This document shows positions 42,520-52,455 of a stretch of DNA of 64,000 bases, piece by piece (positions within the stretch are counted from its first letter, which is position 1; each line of letters opens with the position of its first letter). The stretch spans positions 124,001 to 188,000 of the forward strand of contig SCMQ01000001.1 in assembly GCA_005503335.1 (NCBI GenBank). The letters are read 5' to 3'. The notes beneath the pieces were generated by a model, which worked only from the letters and a program-made list of their open reading frames with translations, ran no database searches and was not told the origin of the DNA. Position numbers and translations under genes: made by a program. Source of the DNA: Comamonadaceae bacterium 2FH (lineage in GTDB: Bacteria; Pseudomonadota; Gammaproteobacteria; Burkholderiales; Burkholderiaceae_C).

Positions 42520-42801
42520 TCAGTGATAGTCGACGATTTCGACGTCGTGCGCAGCGCCATCGCGCCACACGAAGCACACGCGCCACTGATCGTTGATGCG
42601 GATGCTGTGCTGCCCTGCACGGTCGCCAGCCAGCGCCTCCAGCCGATTGCCGGGCGGCACGCGCAGGTCATCGAGCCGGCTGGAGATCTCCAGCTGTTCC
42701 AGCTTGCGCAGCGCGGCACGCTCAATGTTGATCCACCGTTTGACGCGACGGCCTTCGAACAGCGCCTTCGTGTCCATGGTGCGAAAGCTTTTGATCGTCA
42801 C
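42520..42801 (-). CDS. higB: HigB family toxin (RelE superfamily ribonuclease)
   Basis: A 93-residue toxin starting at GTG 42801 ([23 protein letters not shown]). This start gives the usual HigB N-terminus; an upstream frame to 42837 would overlap the operator. The core [27 protein letters not shown] and [14 protein letters not shown] are diagnostic. It cleaves mRNA on the ribosome. Confidence 0.93.
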   Translation of the reverse strand: MTIKSFRTMDTKALFEGRRVKRWINIERAALRKLEQLEISSRLDDLRVPPGNRLEALAGDRAGQHSIRINDQWRVCFVWRDGAAHDVEIVDYH

Positions 42802-42804
42802 ACC

Positions 42805-42816
42805 GTTAATATTAAC
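42805..42816. promoter_or_regulatory. HigA operator
   Basis: GTTAATATTAAC is a perfect 12-bp palindrome directly upstream of the HigB start. AT-rich palindromes of this form are typical HigA sites. Confidence 0.6.
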
Positions 42817-42903
42817 GCACTGCATTATTAACGTCAAGCGTTAGTAGTACGCAAGCGCCAGGCTGTGATCACCCCTCCACTCCACTCCCATGAGGAGCTG
42901 ATC

Positions 42904-42984
42904 ATGGACGCTTCTACCCGTTCAACGCACGAGCCGTGGGACAAGGGCAAGCTCGTCGGCCAGAAGGCCGCCGTTCAAGCTTGA
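42904..42984 (+). pseudogene. N-terminal scrap of an integrase
   Basis: The peptide MDASTRSTHEPWDKGKLVGQKA matches the start of a common proteobacterial tyrosine integrase (PWNKGKLVGQKAPFK...). A base change shifts the frame: PFKL is legible in the next frame at about 42971-42982. The remainder of the gene is missing. Confidence 0.7.
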
Positions 42985-43019
42985 GCACCATGGCGGCCTC
43001 GGCTGGCTGGCATTCGCGG

Positions 43020-43270
43020 TCAGCGAGGCCGCCGTTTTGATCGTTCGGGGTAAGCGGATGGCCGGACCTGTCGCAGCCGGACACGCGCCTCCAGCAGCGT
43101 CTGCAGCGAGCAGTCCACCTCGGTCATTCCGACGAACGCGCGTTCGTACTCTGCGGTGATGTCCTTGTCGTTCCCGAAGAGCACTTCATGCGGTGGCCGG
43201 TAATGTCCGGCCAGGTAGAGCACGAAGCACTCGACCATCCCTGCGCTGAGGCCGCCCGATTCGTAGATCT
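43020..43270 (-). pseudogene. C-terminal fragment of an unknown protein
   Basis: The minus strand reads YLAGHYRPPHEVLFGNDKDITAEYERAFVGMTEVDCSLQTLLEARVRLRQ before a stop at 43020. It is coding-like but I cannot assign it. Upstream it is cut by the transposase fragment. Confidence 0.4.
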
Positions 43271-43904
43271 GGTCGTGCTGCGCCGGCGCATCAAGCACGA
43301 TTTCGTGCTGACGGCCGACAAGGGCAAGCCGCACGACGATCAGCTCGTGCTGGCGCTGCCGTACGACGAAGTGCAGGACAAGGCGCAGGTCTGGGAATAC
43401 ACGGTGCTGGTGACCAACGCCCCCTACGAGCTCACGGCCATCGGCCAGCTCTACCGAGACCGCTGCGATTGCGAGAACGGCTTCGACGAGCTCAAGAACC
43501 AATGGGGCTGGGGCGGCTTCACGACCCAGGACATGCACCGCAGCCAGATCACCGCGCGGGCGGTGGCGCTGGTCTACAACTGGTGGAGCTGGTACGTGCG
43601 CGCGGCCAACCCGCAGGCGCGGCGCGAGGCGCTGACGAGCCGGCCGCTGCTGCTGGCGGCTGTCGGCCGCACCGCCAGTCATGGCGGGCAGACCACGCTG
43701 TACCTCACGCCAATGCATGCCGAGGTGGGCCTGATCAAGTCGATGATCGCCAACGTCCATGCGGCCATCCAGCACGTCAAAACAGCTGCGGAGCAGTTGC
43801 CCAAGCTCGACCGCTGGCAAGCGCTGCTGGCCTACATCTGCCAGCGCATCGTCGGCCATTTCCCCCTCCCAGCACCGCCACCCGCCCTTGCGGCGCAGGG
43901 GTAA
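43270..43904 (+). pseudogene. IS1380-type transposase, C-terminal part
   Basis: The frame contains VVLRRRIKHDFVLTADKG, LVTNAPYELTAIGQLYRDRCDCENGFDELKNQWGWGGFTTQDMHRSQITARAVALVYNWWSWYVR and TLYLTPMHAEVG, the C-terminal DDE half of an IS1380-type transposase including the Glu. The N-terminal half is absent. The stop at 43904 is followed within a few bases by the truncated crp/fnr gene. Confidence 0.8.
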
Positions 43905-43909
43905 CTGCG

Positions 43910-44428
43910 GTTTTTAGGTTGAAAGTCGACACCATCTCTGCGGATGGCCGTGGCACGACGTTCGCGGGCGTGCCCAGCGAGGCCTGGTTCGGCGAAGGTG
44001 CCGCGCTGAAGGGCGAGCCGCGCCCGTATGCGGTGGTCGCCATCCGCGACAGCCAGGTCGCGTTCATGCCGCGCGACACCTTCCTCTGGCTGATCGACGA
44101 AAGCCGCGCCTTCAGCCGCTGGGTAATCGATCAGCTCAATGCTCGCCTGGGCCACTACGTTGCGCTGGTCGAGAGCTTCCGGCTCCACGACGTGACGGCG
44201 CGGGTGGCGTACTGCCTGTCGGAGCTGTTCAACCCGCAGCTCTATCCGGCAACAGACCGGCAGCTCGTGATCTCACAGGAAGAGATCGCTCGCCTATGCG
44301 GCCTGTCGAGGCAGAACGTGAACCGGGAACTGCACAAGCTGGAGAAGTCCGGGTTCCTGCGCATCCGGTACGGCGCGATCGATATTGTGGACCTTGAAGG
44401 ATTGCAGCAGTTTTCCCGGGGCCAATGA
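43910..44428 (+). pseudogene. Crp/Fnr family regulator lacking its N-terminus
   Basis: From 43910 the frame reads LKVDTISADGRGTTFAGVPSEAWFGEGAALKGEPRPYAVVAIRDSQVAFMPRDTF (end of the cyclic-nucleotide-binding fold). It goes on to a full Crp-type HTH (LVISQEEIARLCGLSRQNVNRELHKLEKSGFLRIRYGAIDIVD). The first 40 or so residues of the beta-roll are replaced by the transposase fragment, with no start codon at the joint. Confidence 0.82.
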
Positions 44429-44545
44429 CCGTCATGTCGCTCGAGGACGCTGGTGCTCCCTCCGCGCAATTCAGGGACTATCATCTGCACGTTGACTGCG
44501 GCCGGCGTGCACGCCTCCGCGGCTTCGAGATACGGACCTGACACC

Positions 44546-45352
44546 TTGAGTTCCAATCCAGTCGTAGCAGCCGGGCGCCGGCAGAAAGTTCAGTCCGCTG
44601 AGATGGGCCTCGCCGTGCTGCGCAAGCTGGCCACCATGGGCGGCGCGGCCTCCATCACGGCGCTGGCCGCGCAGTTACAGGAGAATCCCGCGAAGGTTCA
44701 CCGCTACCTGGCGAGTCTGGTGGAAACCGGGTTCGTCTATCAGGACGCCGATTCATCGCGGTATGTGCTCGGGCCTGAAAGCATCTTCATCGGCCTTGTC
44801 GCACAGCGCCAGGCCGAACCCGTGCGGGCCGCGGCGGCAGAGCTGCCGGCGCTGCTGGAAGCGCTTAACGTCACCTGCTTTGTCGCGCTCTTGGGAGAGA
44901 ACGGTCCGCTGATCGTGCGCTGGGACGACCCTGGCCAGCCCGTCACGGTCAACGTCCGGGTGGGCTCTGTTCTGCCTGTCCTGTGGTCCGCGACAGGGCG
45001 GATCTTCGCGGCGTTTGCACCGTCAAAGCGACTGGATGCGCTGATCGAGGAGGAACTGAGATCGCCATCGCCGGAGCAGCGCAAGCAAGTCCGCTCTGCC
45101 GCCGCCGCACGGAAGCTCATCGAGGATGTGCGCGATCGCGGCATTGCCGCTGTTGACGGAACCCTGTTGGCCGGGATCAGCGGCTTCGCAGTGCCGGTGC
45201 TGGACGTTGCAGGCCGCGCTGTCGCCGTCATCGGGGCGCTTGGGGTTTCGGGCTCCTTTGATGTTTCAGTCGATGGACCCAACGCCCGTGCCCTGAAGGC
45301 GGCGGGCGCACGCGCCAGCCAACGCCTGGGATACGGCGCAGGCGCCTCCTGA
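44546..45352 (+). CDS. IclR family transcriptional regulator
   Basis: About 268 residues from TTG 44546, chosen because it gives the usual short lead before KVQSAEMGLAVLRKLATMGGAASITALAAQLQENPAKVHRYLASLVETGFV (winged HTH). A GTG at 44453 is an alternative. The effector domain (VTCFVALLGENGPLIVRWDDPGQPV; GISGFAVPVLDVAGRAVAVIGALG) is complete. It lies just upstream of, and in line with, the P450 operon and probably regulates it, perhaps through the dyad at 45475-45489. Confidence 0.9.
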   Translation: MSSNPVVAAGRRQKVQSAEMGLAVLRKLATMGGAASITALAAQLQENPAKVHRYLASLVETGFVYQDADSSRYVLGPESIFIGLVAQRQAEPVRAAAAELPALLEALNVTCFVALLGENGPLIVRWDDPGQPVTVNVRVGSVLPVLWSATGRIFAAFAPSKRLDALIEEELRSPSPEQRKQVRSAAAARKLIEDVRDRGIAAVDGTLLAGISGFAVPVLDVAGRAVAVIGALGVSGSFDVSVDGPNARALKAAGARASQRLGYGAGAS

Positions 45353-45474
45353 TCCCCGCTTGCGTCCGGCAAGCTGGCGGTCGCATTTCCACTCTTCTCC
45401 TTCGCTACCTCCTGCTGGAGCTGACTGCAGCGCTTCGGGGCGGGGGTTCGTTCGTCTTCGGGTTTTCCCTGTGC

Positions 45475-45489
45475 TTACGCTTTGCGTAA
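45475..45489. promoter_or_regulatory. Probable IclR operator ahead of the P450 operon
   Basis: TTACGC (45475-45480), TTT, GCGTAA (45484-45489): a perfect dyad about 145 bp before the P450 start, in a locally AT-richer gap; a further TTACG follows at about 45495. Confidence 0.5.
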
Positions 45490-45634
45490 TCGACTTACGA
45501 TAATCGAACCAGCGCAGACCCGATGTTGGGTCGTTTCGGAAACACGCCATGGCGACTTCGCTCAGGTGGCGCGCACTGGTCCAGCAACTGGGCCTGAAGC
45601 TCATGTGTCGGCAACATATTTAGGAGTCATCAAG

Positions 45635-46906
45635 ATGCGTCCCCTGTCCCAAGAAGCTTCCGCGCACAGATCGGGCCCTATCAGCCGCGCGAGTGGCTTG
45701 TTCGATCCTTTCTCCACCACCTACCAGGCCAATCCGCACCAGGTGTTGGCAGACATCCGAGGCACCGAGCCGATCTTCTTCGCGCCGGAGCTGGGCAGCT
45801 GGGTCGTCACCCGCCACGACACCATCAAGGCGATCCTCAGGGACACAGTCCACTTTTCCTCGCGCATCGTGTCGGACCCGCTGGTCCCGCTGTGCCCGCA
45901 TGCCAAGTCCATCATCAGCGATTCGAACTTCGATGTGCCGCCGATGCTGGTCAACAATGACCCGCCATCCCATGCGCGGTACCGGAAGTTCTTCTCCGAA
46001 CCCCTGCAGCGTGCCCGCATGCTGAAGCTTGAGCCCTTCGTGCGGCAGACAGTCAACGGCAAAATCGATGCCATGCTGGCCGCTGAACGGCCGGTGGACC
46101 TCGTAGCCGCATTGACTTTCGAAACCCCGATGCTGGTGCTGTTCCGTGCGCTCGGCGTTCCGCAGGAAGACGTGCCCACCGTCAAGCGTTGGGCCGACAG
46201 CCGGGTGGTGCTGCAGTGGGGAAAGCCCAGTGAGGAGGACCAGGTCAGGATGGCGAAGGACAGCGTCGACTTCTATGCCTACGCGGAACAGCTGGTCCGC
46301 CGCAAGCAGGGCAGCCCAGAAGAAGACATCATCAGCGACCTTCTGGCGCAGCGTGCCGGGGATGACGCGAACATGACCTTGAAGGAGATCACAGGCACGG
46401 TCTTCAACCTGCTGTTCGCGGGGCATGAAACCACGTCGACGGCCGCAGTCGGCATGTTCAACAACTTGCTGCGCAATCGCCCCATGTGGGAGTCGATCGT
46501 TGCCGGCGCGCAGAAACTCGACGCCGTCGTCGAGGAGTCGCTGCGTTACTCGCCCCCGATCATCGGGTGGCGGCGTTTGGTCAAGGAGCCCGTGGAGGTG
46601 CTCGGCCAGCAGCTGGCTGCCGGCGACCGCGTGCTGATGATGCTGGGCGCCGCCAACCGCGACCCGGAGGTGTTCGAGCAACCCGACGAATTCAGGCCGG
46701 GCCGCCAGAACGTCGCCCAGCACTTGAGCTTCGGGATGGGCATCCACCACTGCGCAGGTGCGCCCCTGGCCCGGCTGGAGTTGACGGTGATGCTGGAGCT
46801 CGTCGCGGGCAGGTTGCCGGGGATGCGCGTCGTGGAGGGTCAGCAACTGGATTACGTTCCCAACACCGTCGCGCATGCGCTGACAAAGCTGCTCGTGACC
46901 TGGTGA
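45635..46906 (+). CDS. Cytochrome P450
   Basis: A 423-residue soluble bacterial P450 monooxygenase, inserting one oxygen atom from O2. ATG 45635 follows TAGGAG. Signatures: LLFAGHETTSTAAVG (I-helix oxygen-activating threonine), EESLRYSPP (ExxR), DEFRPGRQN and the haem loop FGMGIHHCAGAPLARLE with the Cys ligand. A matching reductase gene follows after 10 bp. The substrate is unknown; nearby LeuCD-like genes suggest a hydroxy-acid pathway. Confidence 0.95.
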   Translation: MRPLSQEASAHRSGPISRASGLFDPFSTTYQANPHQVLADIRGTEPIFFAPELGSWVVTRHDTIKAILRDTVHFSSRIVSDPLVPLCPHAKSIISDSNFDVPPMLVNNDPPSHARYRKFFSEPLQRARMLKLEPFVRQTVNGKIDAMLAAERPVDLVAALTFETPMLVLFRALGVPQEDVPTVKRWADSRVVLQWGKPSEEDQVRMAKDSVDFYAYAEQLVRRKQGSPEEDIISDLLAQRAGDDANMTLKEITGTVFNLLFAGHETTSTAAVGMFNNLLRNRPMWESIVAGAQKLDAVVEESLRYSPPIIGWRRLVKEPVEVLGQQLAAGDRVLMMLGAANRDPEVFEQPDEFRPGRQNVAQHLSFGMGIHHCAGAPLARLELTVMLELVAGRLPGMRVVEGQQLDYVPNTVAHALTKLLVTW

Positions 46907-46916
46907 GGAGACGGCG

Positions 46917-47888
46917 ATGGGACAGCCACAGAATGCATGGTTTCAGGCCAGGGTGATCTCCCGCCACGTGGAAGGCGCGGACGTGACCTGCCTGGACCTG
47001 GTGCGGGCCGATGGAGGCGCTCTGCCGCCGTTCACGGCCGGGGCACACATCGAGCTGCGGGTCGGCGACAAGATTCGGCAGTACTCGCTGTACAACGCCC
47101 CGGCCAACGCAGGCATGTACCGGATCGCGGTGCAAAGAGTCGAGGCGGGACGAGGCGGTTCACGGGAAATCTGCGATGGGATCGCGGCTGGCGCGGCGGT
47201 GATGACGCGCGGTCCGAGGAACCTCTTCGGCCTGTCCGACAGGCCGCATTCCGCCGTCTTGATGGCGGGCGGCATCGGCGTCACGCCGCTGATGGCAATG
47301 GCTGAGGAGCTGCACCGGCGCGGCTGGACCTTCGACTTCCACATCTGTTCGCGTGCGGTGAGCCCCAGGCCGTTCGAGCGGATGCTGCGGGAGCGCCCCT
47401 GGTCCGCGTCCGTGACTTGGCACGACGCCGGCCGGCCGCGCGAGGAGCGCGTGCCCCTGCGCGACATGCTTGGGAGTGCCAGGGACGATCGCATTGCCTA
47501 TGTCTGCGGCTCCGGCAAGTTCGTTTCCGACGTGGAAGCCGCGGCCTCCGAGGCAAAATGGAGCCGCGTCAACCTGGTCGCAGAGCGATTCTCGGCGCAG
47601 CCGGTGGCGCACGGGGAGGACCGCTCGTTCCTGGTCGAGGTCAGGAGCACGGGTCAGCTGCTGGAAGTTCCCCCAGGCGTGTCTGCGCTCGATGTGCTCG
47701 AAAGCCATGGCATCGACATCCCCCGGTCCTGCAGCGACGGCTTCTGCGGCACTTGCCTGACCAAGGTGCTCGGGGGCATTCCGGAACACAGGGACGCCAT
47801 CCTCACGGACGAGGAGCATGCAGGCAACCAGGTGTTCACGCCGTGCTGCTCCAGATCCAAGAGCGATGTCCTCATCCTTGACATCTAG
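46917..47888 (+). CDS. Oxygenase reductase (PDR/VanB type) with C-terminal 2Fe-2S domain
   Basis: A 323-residue flavin/iron-sulfur reductase carrying electrons from NAD(P)H to an oxygenase. Order of domains: flavin-binding ([10 protein letters not shown]), nucleotide-binding ([17 protein letters not shown]), and a plant-type ferredoxin at the C-terminus ([19 protein letters not shown]...C). It is 10 bp downstream of the P450 gene, so the pair works like a split version of the fused CYP116B enzymes. Confidence 0.93.
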   Translation: MGQPQNAWFQARVISRHVEGADVTCLDLVRADGGALPPFTAGAHIELRVGDKIRQYSLYNAPANAGMYRIAVQRVEAGRGGSREICDGIAAGAAVMTRGPRNLFGLSDRPHSAVLMAGGIGVTPLMAMAEELHRRGWTFDFHICSRAVSPRPFERMLRERPWSASVTWHDAGRPREERVPLRDMLGSARDDRIAYVCGSGKFVSDVEAAASEAKWSRVNLVAERFSAQPVAHGEDRSFLVEVRSTGQLLEVPPGVSALDVLESHGIDIPRSCSDGFCGTCLTKVLGGIPEHRDAILTDEEHAGNQVFTPCCSRSKSDVLILDI

Positions 47889-48061
47889 GCATTTGGCGTC
47901 GTAGCCATCGCCCACGAGCGGCCAGAGTGCAGCGCCGGTCCCCGCAAAAGGGGACTCTCAACCGCTGGTTCGGCGAGAACAATGCGAGTGCAGGCTTCGG
48001 CGCAGCCTTGCACTTGCGGGCGCGCCATTGTGGAGTGGCCGCACTGCGGTCTTATTCAATC

Positions 48062-49501
48062 ATGCGAACTGTTTCATCCCCACCGCTCACCCTCTTCGAA
48101 AAACTATGGAACCGGCACCTGGTTGATCAGACGCCCGACGGCGAGGCGCTGCTGTATGTCGACCGCCATCTCGTGTACGAAGTGACAAGCCCGCAGGCGT
48201 TCGAAGGCTTGCGCCTGGCGGGCCGCAAACCGTGGCGCGCGGCCAGTGTGATCGCCGCGGCCGATCACAACGTGCCCACGATCCGTGCCGAGCGCGCGAG
48301 CATCGACAGCATTCCCGACTCGCTGTCGCGCATGCAAGTGCGCCAACTGAGCATCAACTGCCGGGACTTCCGAATCACCGAGTTTGGCCTCAACGACCAA
48401 CGCCACGGCATCATCCATGTGGTGGGGCCGGAACAGGGCGCCACGCTCCCGGGGATGACCGTGGTGGCCGGAGATTCGCACACCAGCACCCACGGCGCCT
48501 TCGCCGCACTCGCCTTCGGCGTCGGCACCTCTGATGTGGAGCACGTCCTGGCGACGCAATGTCTGGCAATGCGGCCGATGAAGCGCATGCTCGTTCAAGT
48601 GAACGGCGTCCTGCCGAGCGGCGTCACGGCCAAGGACCTCGTCCTGCACTTCATCGGGCTGGTCGGCACCGGCGGCGCGACGGGCCATGCCATCGAGTTT
48701 GCCGGTAGCACCATCGAGGCCCTCTCCATGGAGGGAAGGATGACACTGTGCAACATGGCCATCGAAGCCGGGGCCCGGGTGGGACTTGTCGCCGTTGACG
48801 ACAAGACCATCGACTACGTCCGGGGCCGGCCGTATGCCCCCGTCGGTGACCTTTGGGACGCCGCAGTGGCGGACTGGCGGACGCTCGTCACCGACACGGG
48901 CGCCACCTTCGATCAGACGGTGGCCATCGATGCCACACAACTCGTGCCGATGGCCACATGGGGCACCTCACCGGAGATGGTCGTGCCCCTCGGGGGATGC
49001 GTGCCCGATCCTGCACGGGAAGCCGACGCGGTCCGGCGAAACGGCATGGAACGCGCCTTGGCCTACATGGGCTTGGAGCCTGGCCAGCCGCTCAGCGAGT
49101 TGCAGATCGACAAGGTGTTCATCGGGTCCTGCACGAACGCACGCATCGAGGATCTGCGGGCCGCCGCGTCGGTGCTGCGCGGCAGGTCCGTCGCGGCGAG
49201 CGTAAAGCAGGCGCTGGTGGTTCCCGGGTCGGGCCTGGTGAAGGACCAGGCGGAAGCCGAGGGTCTGGACCGCCTCTTCATCGAGGCCGGCTTCGAATGG
49301 CGTGAGCCGGGATGCTCGATGTGCCTGGGCATGAACGAGGACCGGCTCGCGCCCGGCGAGCGCTGCGCATCCACATCGAACCGCAACTTCGAGGGCCGGC
49401 AAGGCGCGGGCGGCAGAACGCACTTGGTCAGTCCCGCCAGCGCTGCAGAGGCGGCGATCGCCGGACGCTTGAGTGCGCCGAACAACAGGGAAGTGCGGTA
49501 A
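48062..49501 (+). CDS. leuC: 3-Isopropylmalate dehydratase-type large subunit
   Basis: A 479-residue aconitase-family protein from ATG 48062. It carries [32 protein letters not shown] and the three cluster Cys in [12 protein letters not shown] and CSMCLGMN. It isomerises a 2- or 3-hydroxy diacid through dehydration and rehydration using a 4Fe-4S cluster. It pairs with the small subunit whose ATG overlaps its TAA. The position after a P450 operon, without leuA or leuB, suggests a catabolic paralogue, not the leucine pathway enzyme. Confidence 0.9.
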   Translation: MRTVSSPPLTLFEKLWNRHLVDQTPDGEALLYVDRHLVYEVTSPQAFEGLRLAGRKPWRAASVIAAADHNVPTIRAERASIDSIPDSLSRMQVRQLSINCRDFRITEFGLNDQRHGIIHVVGPEQGATLPGMTVVAGDSHTSTHGAFAALAFGVGTSDVEHVLATQCLAMRPMKRMLVQVNGVLPSGVTAKDLVLHFIGLVGTGGATGHAIEFAGSTIEALSMEGRMTLCNMAIEAGARVGLVAVDDKTIDYVRGRPYAPVGDLWDAAVADWRTLVTDTGATFDQTVAIDATQLVPMATWGTSPEMVVPLGGCVPDPAREADAVRRNGMERALAYMGLEPGQPLSELQIDKVFIGSCTNARIEDLRAAASVLRGRSVAASVKQALVVPGSGLVKDQAEAEGLDRLFIEAGFEWREPGCSMCLGMNEDRLAPGERCASTSNRNFEGRQGAGGRTHLVSPASAAEAAIAGRLSAPNNREVR

Positions 49502-50136
49502 TGGAAGCTTTCACAACCCTGCGCTCGCTGCTGGTTCCGGTCGACCGCCCCAACGTGGACACCGACGCCATACTGCCCAAGCAATTCATGAAATCCATCC
49601 GGCGCACGGGATTCGGCGCGAACCTGTTCGACGAGTGGCGCTACTTCGACCGGGGCGAACCCGGCAAGGAAGCCTCCCTGCGCGAGCCCAACCCCGACTT
49701 TCCGCTGAATCAACCTCGGTACGCGGGCGCGCAAATTTTGCTGGCGCGCGAGAATTTCGGTTGCGGGTCAAGCCGGGAGCATGCGGTCTGGGCGCTACGC
49801 GACTTCGGCATCCGGGCGCTGATCGCGCCGAGTTTCGCGGACATCTTCCACGGCAATTGCCTGAAGAATGGCCTTCTACCCATCGTGCTGCCTGCGCAAG
49901 ACGTCGATGCGCTCTTTGCCGACGTTTCTCGCGGGCCAGGGTTCGGGGCCACGGTGGACCTGCAGCGTCAGGTCGTACTGCCGGATGGCCGCGATGAGAT
50001 GGTCTTCAGTATCGATCCAGCCCGGAAAAAGCGACTGATGGAAGGGCTGGACGACATAGCCATCACTTTGCAGCGCGCCGACCGTATCCGCGACTTCGAG
50101 AGCCGGCGCAGGCAGACGGAACCCTGGCTTTTCTAG
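49501..50136 (+). CDS. leuD: 3-Isopropylmalate dehydratase-type small subunit
   Basis: A 211-residue swivel-domain subunit: [69 protein letters not shown]. It completes the active site of the large subunit. The start overlaps the large-subunit stop (TAATG). Length is normal. Confidence 0.92.
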   Translation: MEAFTTLRSLLVPVDRPNVDTDAILPKQFMKSIRRTGFGANLFDEWRYFDRGEPGKEASLREPNPDFPLNQPRYAGAQILLARENFGCGSSREHAVWALRDFGIRALIAPSFADIFHGNCLKNGLLPIVLPAQDVDALFADVSRGPGFGATVDLQRQVVLPDGRDEMVFSIDPARKKRLMEGLDDIAITLQRADRIRDFESRRRQTEPWLF

Positions 50137-50207
50137 TCCCGTGGGGGATGCTCTTGTCAGGGGTTCTCCGTCCGGCGTTCTGCCGCGCACCAGCTGCAGC
50201 AGGACGT

Positions 50208-50530
50208 CGCTCAGGCGCTGCCCGGGGGCCGCGCGCCCAGGGCGCGGGCTCCTTCATTCATGTTCACACCACGCCATGGTCCCAGGTGTCCTGCGCATCG
50301 CCGATGCGGGCGCCGGTGTGCGACACCGTGCCGCCGGCCACGCCGCGCTCCTGCAGCATGGCCAGCGCGGCGATGCCGGCGTCGTTGAAGCTGCTCGATT
50401 GCGAGCAGCGTGGGCGCCATTTCCCGCACAAGATGGCGCAGGGGCTTCGTGAGGCGACCTATCGTGCTCAGGCGGCGGCCGCCGAGAAGAGAGTGCGCGG
50501 CTGCCTCGCGCCAGCAAAGCGCCAGCCGTG
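50208..50530 (-). pseudogene. Frameshifted C-terminal remnant of an unknown enzyme
   Basis: Minus-strand pieces in different frames read REAAAHSLLGGRRLSTIG...LRHLVREMAPTLLAIEQ, then SFNDAGIAALAMLQERGVAGGTVSHTGARIGDAQDTWDHGV, then VNMNEGARALGARP up to about 50208. Together they form one plausible C-terminus with two frameshifts. I cannot name the family. It lies directly downstream of the Bug gene on the same strand. Confidence 0.5.
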
Positions 50531-50534
50531 CCGT

Positions 50535-51533
50535 TCACTCCATGGCCGTGAAGCCAGTGGACTTCACGACCCCCGCCCAGCGGGTGCGCTCGCGCGTCAG
50601 GCGAGCCGAGAACTCGGCGGGCGCCTCGCCGGAAACGTCGAAGCCCCAATCGCGGATGGGCCCCTGCAGGTCCTTGGTCTTGAGCGCGGCCTGCATCCCC
50701 GCGTCCAATTTCGCCACCGTCTCGGCGGGAGTCTTCGAAGGCACATAGACGCCGAGCCCGTCTTCGACAACGATGTCGCGGTACCCCAGTTCCTGGAATG
50801 TCGGCACGTCGGGCAGCATGGCCGTGCGCCTGGCGGCGGAGACCGCCAGGGCGCGCGCCTTGCCGGCCTGCACCATGGCCAGTCCGTCGGACGTGGAGCC
50901 GAACACCACCGGTACCTGGCCGGCGACGAGGTCCTGGATGGCCGGGGCGCCGCCCTTGTAGTGCACCGGCTGCATGTCCAGGCCCGCTGCGCGCGCGAAC
51001 ATCGCGCCCGTGAAGTGGGGGGTCGCGCCCGCAGCCGGGGTGCCGTACACGAGGTTCTTCGGGTTCGTCTTCACCCACTCGATGTAATCTTTCACCGTCT
51101 TGACGCTGGAAGGAACGGCGGGACCGACGAACATCACCAGCGACATGCTGATCAGTCGCGTCACCGGCGTGAAGTCGCGGGCCGGGTCGTAGCTCAGCGA
51201 CTTGTACACGTGCGGGTAGAGGAACATGGTCGCGTCGGGCACCAGCGTCATGGTGGTGCCGTCGGGAGCGGCGTTGCGGACGTACTCGATGGCGATGCGC
51301 GCGGCGGCGCCGACCCTGTTTTCGACGATCACGTTGGGTGCGGCGATGCCGCGCAGCTTGTCGGCCGTCAAGCGTGCCAGACCGTCGGCGGCGCCGCCCG
51401 GGGCGAAGCCCACCACGATGCGTCCCACCCCGGCCTGCGCCCGCGCGGCTCCGGCCAGCGGCAGCAACGCGCCGGCCGCCAGCAGTTCACGACGGCTGAT
51501 GCACGAAGGCGTTTGACGTTGCTCACTCTTCAT
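50535..51533 (-). CDS. Bug/TctC family binding protein
   Basis: A 332-residue periplasmic substrate-binding protein. The start ATG 51533 overlaps the stop of the upstream dehydrogenase gene. The signal region has SRRELLAAGALLPLAGAARAQA, twin-arginine-like. Mature motifs: GRIVVGFAPGGAADGLARLTADKLRG and VENRVGAAARIAIEYV. It belongs to a leftward operon with an HIBADH-type dehydrogenase and a CMD-family gene. Confidence 0.92.
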   Translation of the reverse strand: MKSEQRQTPSCISRRELLAAGALLPLAGAARAQAGVGRIVVGFAPGGAADGLARLTADKLRGIAAPNVIVENRVGAAARIAIEYVRNAAPDGTTMTLVPDATMFLYPHVYKSLSYDPARDFTPVTRLISMSLVMFVGPAVPSSVKTVKDYIEWVKTNPKNLVYGTPAAGATPHFTGAMFARAAGLDMQPVHYKGGAPAIQDLVAGQVPVVFGSTSDGLAMVQAGKARALAVSAARRTAMLPDVPTFQELGYRDIVVEDGLGVYVPSKTPAETVAKLDAGMQAALKTKDLQGPIRDWGFDVSGEAPAEFSARLTRERTRWAGVVKSTGFTAME

Positions 51534-52453
51534 TGCTTGTCTCCTTGGTTGATTCTGGATTCCATGCCTGACTCGACCCAGCGCGCCATCTCCGTATGGT
51601 CGCGGCCCTGTCCCAGTTCGCGTTGCGCAGCCTGCCACATCTCCAGACATCGATCAGCGAACAAGGTCTGGACGCCGGCTTCGTGCGCCACGCCCGCAGC
51701 AATCCCGAGGTCCTTGACCATCAGGTCGAGCGAGAAGCCCGACGCGAAGCTGCCGGACAGAATGAACTGGCGAAGCTTGTGCTCGGTGGTGTTGTTCTTG
51801 CCGGTGGAGCCGTTCAGCACTTCCGCGATCACCTGCGGGTCCAGGCCGAACTTGCGTCCGATGACCACCGCCTCGCAGGTGGCCACCAGACCTACCGCGG
51901 AGACGAAGTTGTTCAGCGACTTCATGGCCTGCCCGCTGCCCAGAGGACCGGCGGCATAGATGCGGTTGCCCATCGCCGACAGCAGGGGCCGGCATCGCTC
52001 GACCGCTTCGGGGCTGCCGCCGGCCATGATCGTGAGTTCGCCCGTGCGAGCGCGCGGCACACCGCCCGAGACCGGCGCGTCGACCATGGCGATGCCGGCC
52101 GCGGCAAGCTGCTTACCCACCCGCGCGGTGCCGCCGGGTTCGCACGACCCCATGTCGAGCACCACGCTGCCGCGCGGCAGCCGCTGGGCCAGCCCGTCAT
52201 CGATCAGCACGCGCCGCACGGTCTTGCCATCCGGCAGCATCAGCACCACCGAATCGAGGCCAGGGCCGAGCTCCGCTGCCGTTTCGAGCGCAATGCCGCC
52301 GCATTCGGCGGCCACTTCCCGGGCCACGGCCGGCCGCGCGTCGACCAGGCGCAGCGCGTAGCCGGCGGTGGCGAGGCGCAGGGCCATGGGGCGGCCCATG
52401 TTGCCCAGGCCGATGAAGCCGATGTTGGCGCCCGGCAGCAACTGGCTTGCCAT
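51530..52453 (-). CDS. 3-Hydroxyisobutyrate dehydrogenase family oxidoreductase
   Basis: A 307-residue beta-hydroxyacid dehydrogenase using NAD(P). It has the Rossmann start IGFIGLGNMGRPMALRL, the substrate-binding DAPVSGGVPRARTGELTIMAGG, and the catalytic Lys region GSGQAMKSLNNFVSA. It oxidises a 3-hydroxy or 2-hydroxy acid. It overlaps the Bug gene by ATGA and follows the CMD gene by 2 bp. Confidence 0.92.
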   Translation of the reverse strand: MASQLLPGANIGFIGLGNMGRPMALRLATAGYALRLVDARPAVAREVAAECGGIALETAAELGPGLDSVVLMLPDGKTVRRVLIDDGLAQRLPRGSVVLDMGSCEPGGTARVGKQLAAAGIAMVDAPVSGGVPRARTGELTIMAGGSPEAVERCRPLLSAMGNRIYAAGPLGSGQAMKSLNNFVSAVGLVATCEAVVIGRKFGLDPQVIAEVLNGSTGKNNTTEHKLRQFILSGSFASGFSLDLMVKDLGIAAGVAHEAGVQTLFADRCLEMWQAAQRELGQGRDHTEMARWVESGMESRINQGDKQ

Positions 52454-52455
52454 GC

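Noticed and set aside
45620-46876. Long antisense frame over the P450 gene
   Set aside because: Its translation is low-complexity (His/Arg/Gln-rich) and it mirrors the high-GC codon bias of the real P450 gene.
50148-51959. 603-codon plus-strand frame
   Set aside because: It is antisense to the Bug and dehydrogenase genes and has no family motifs.
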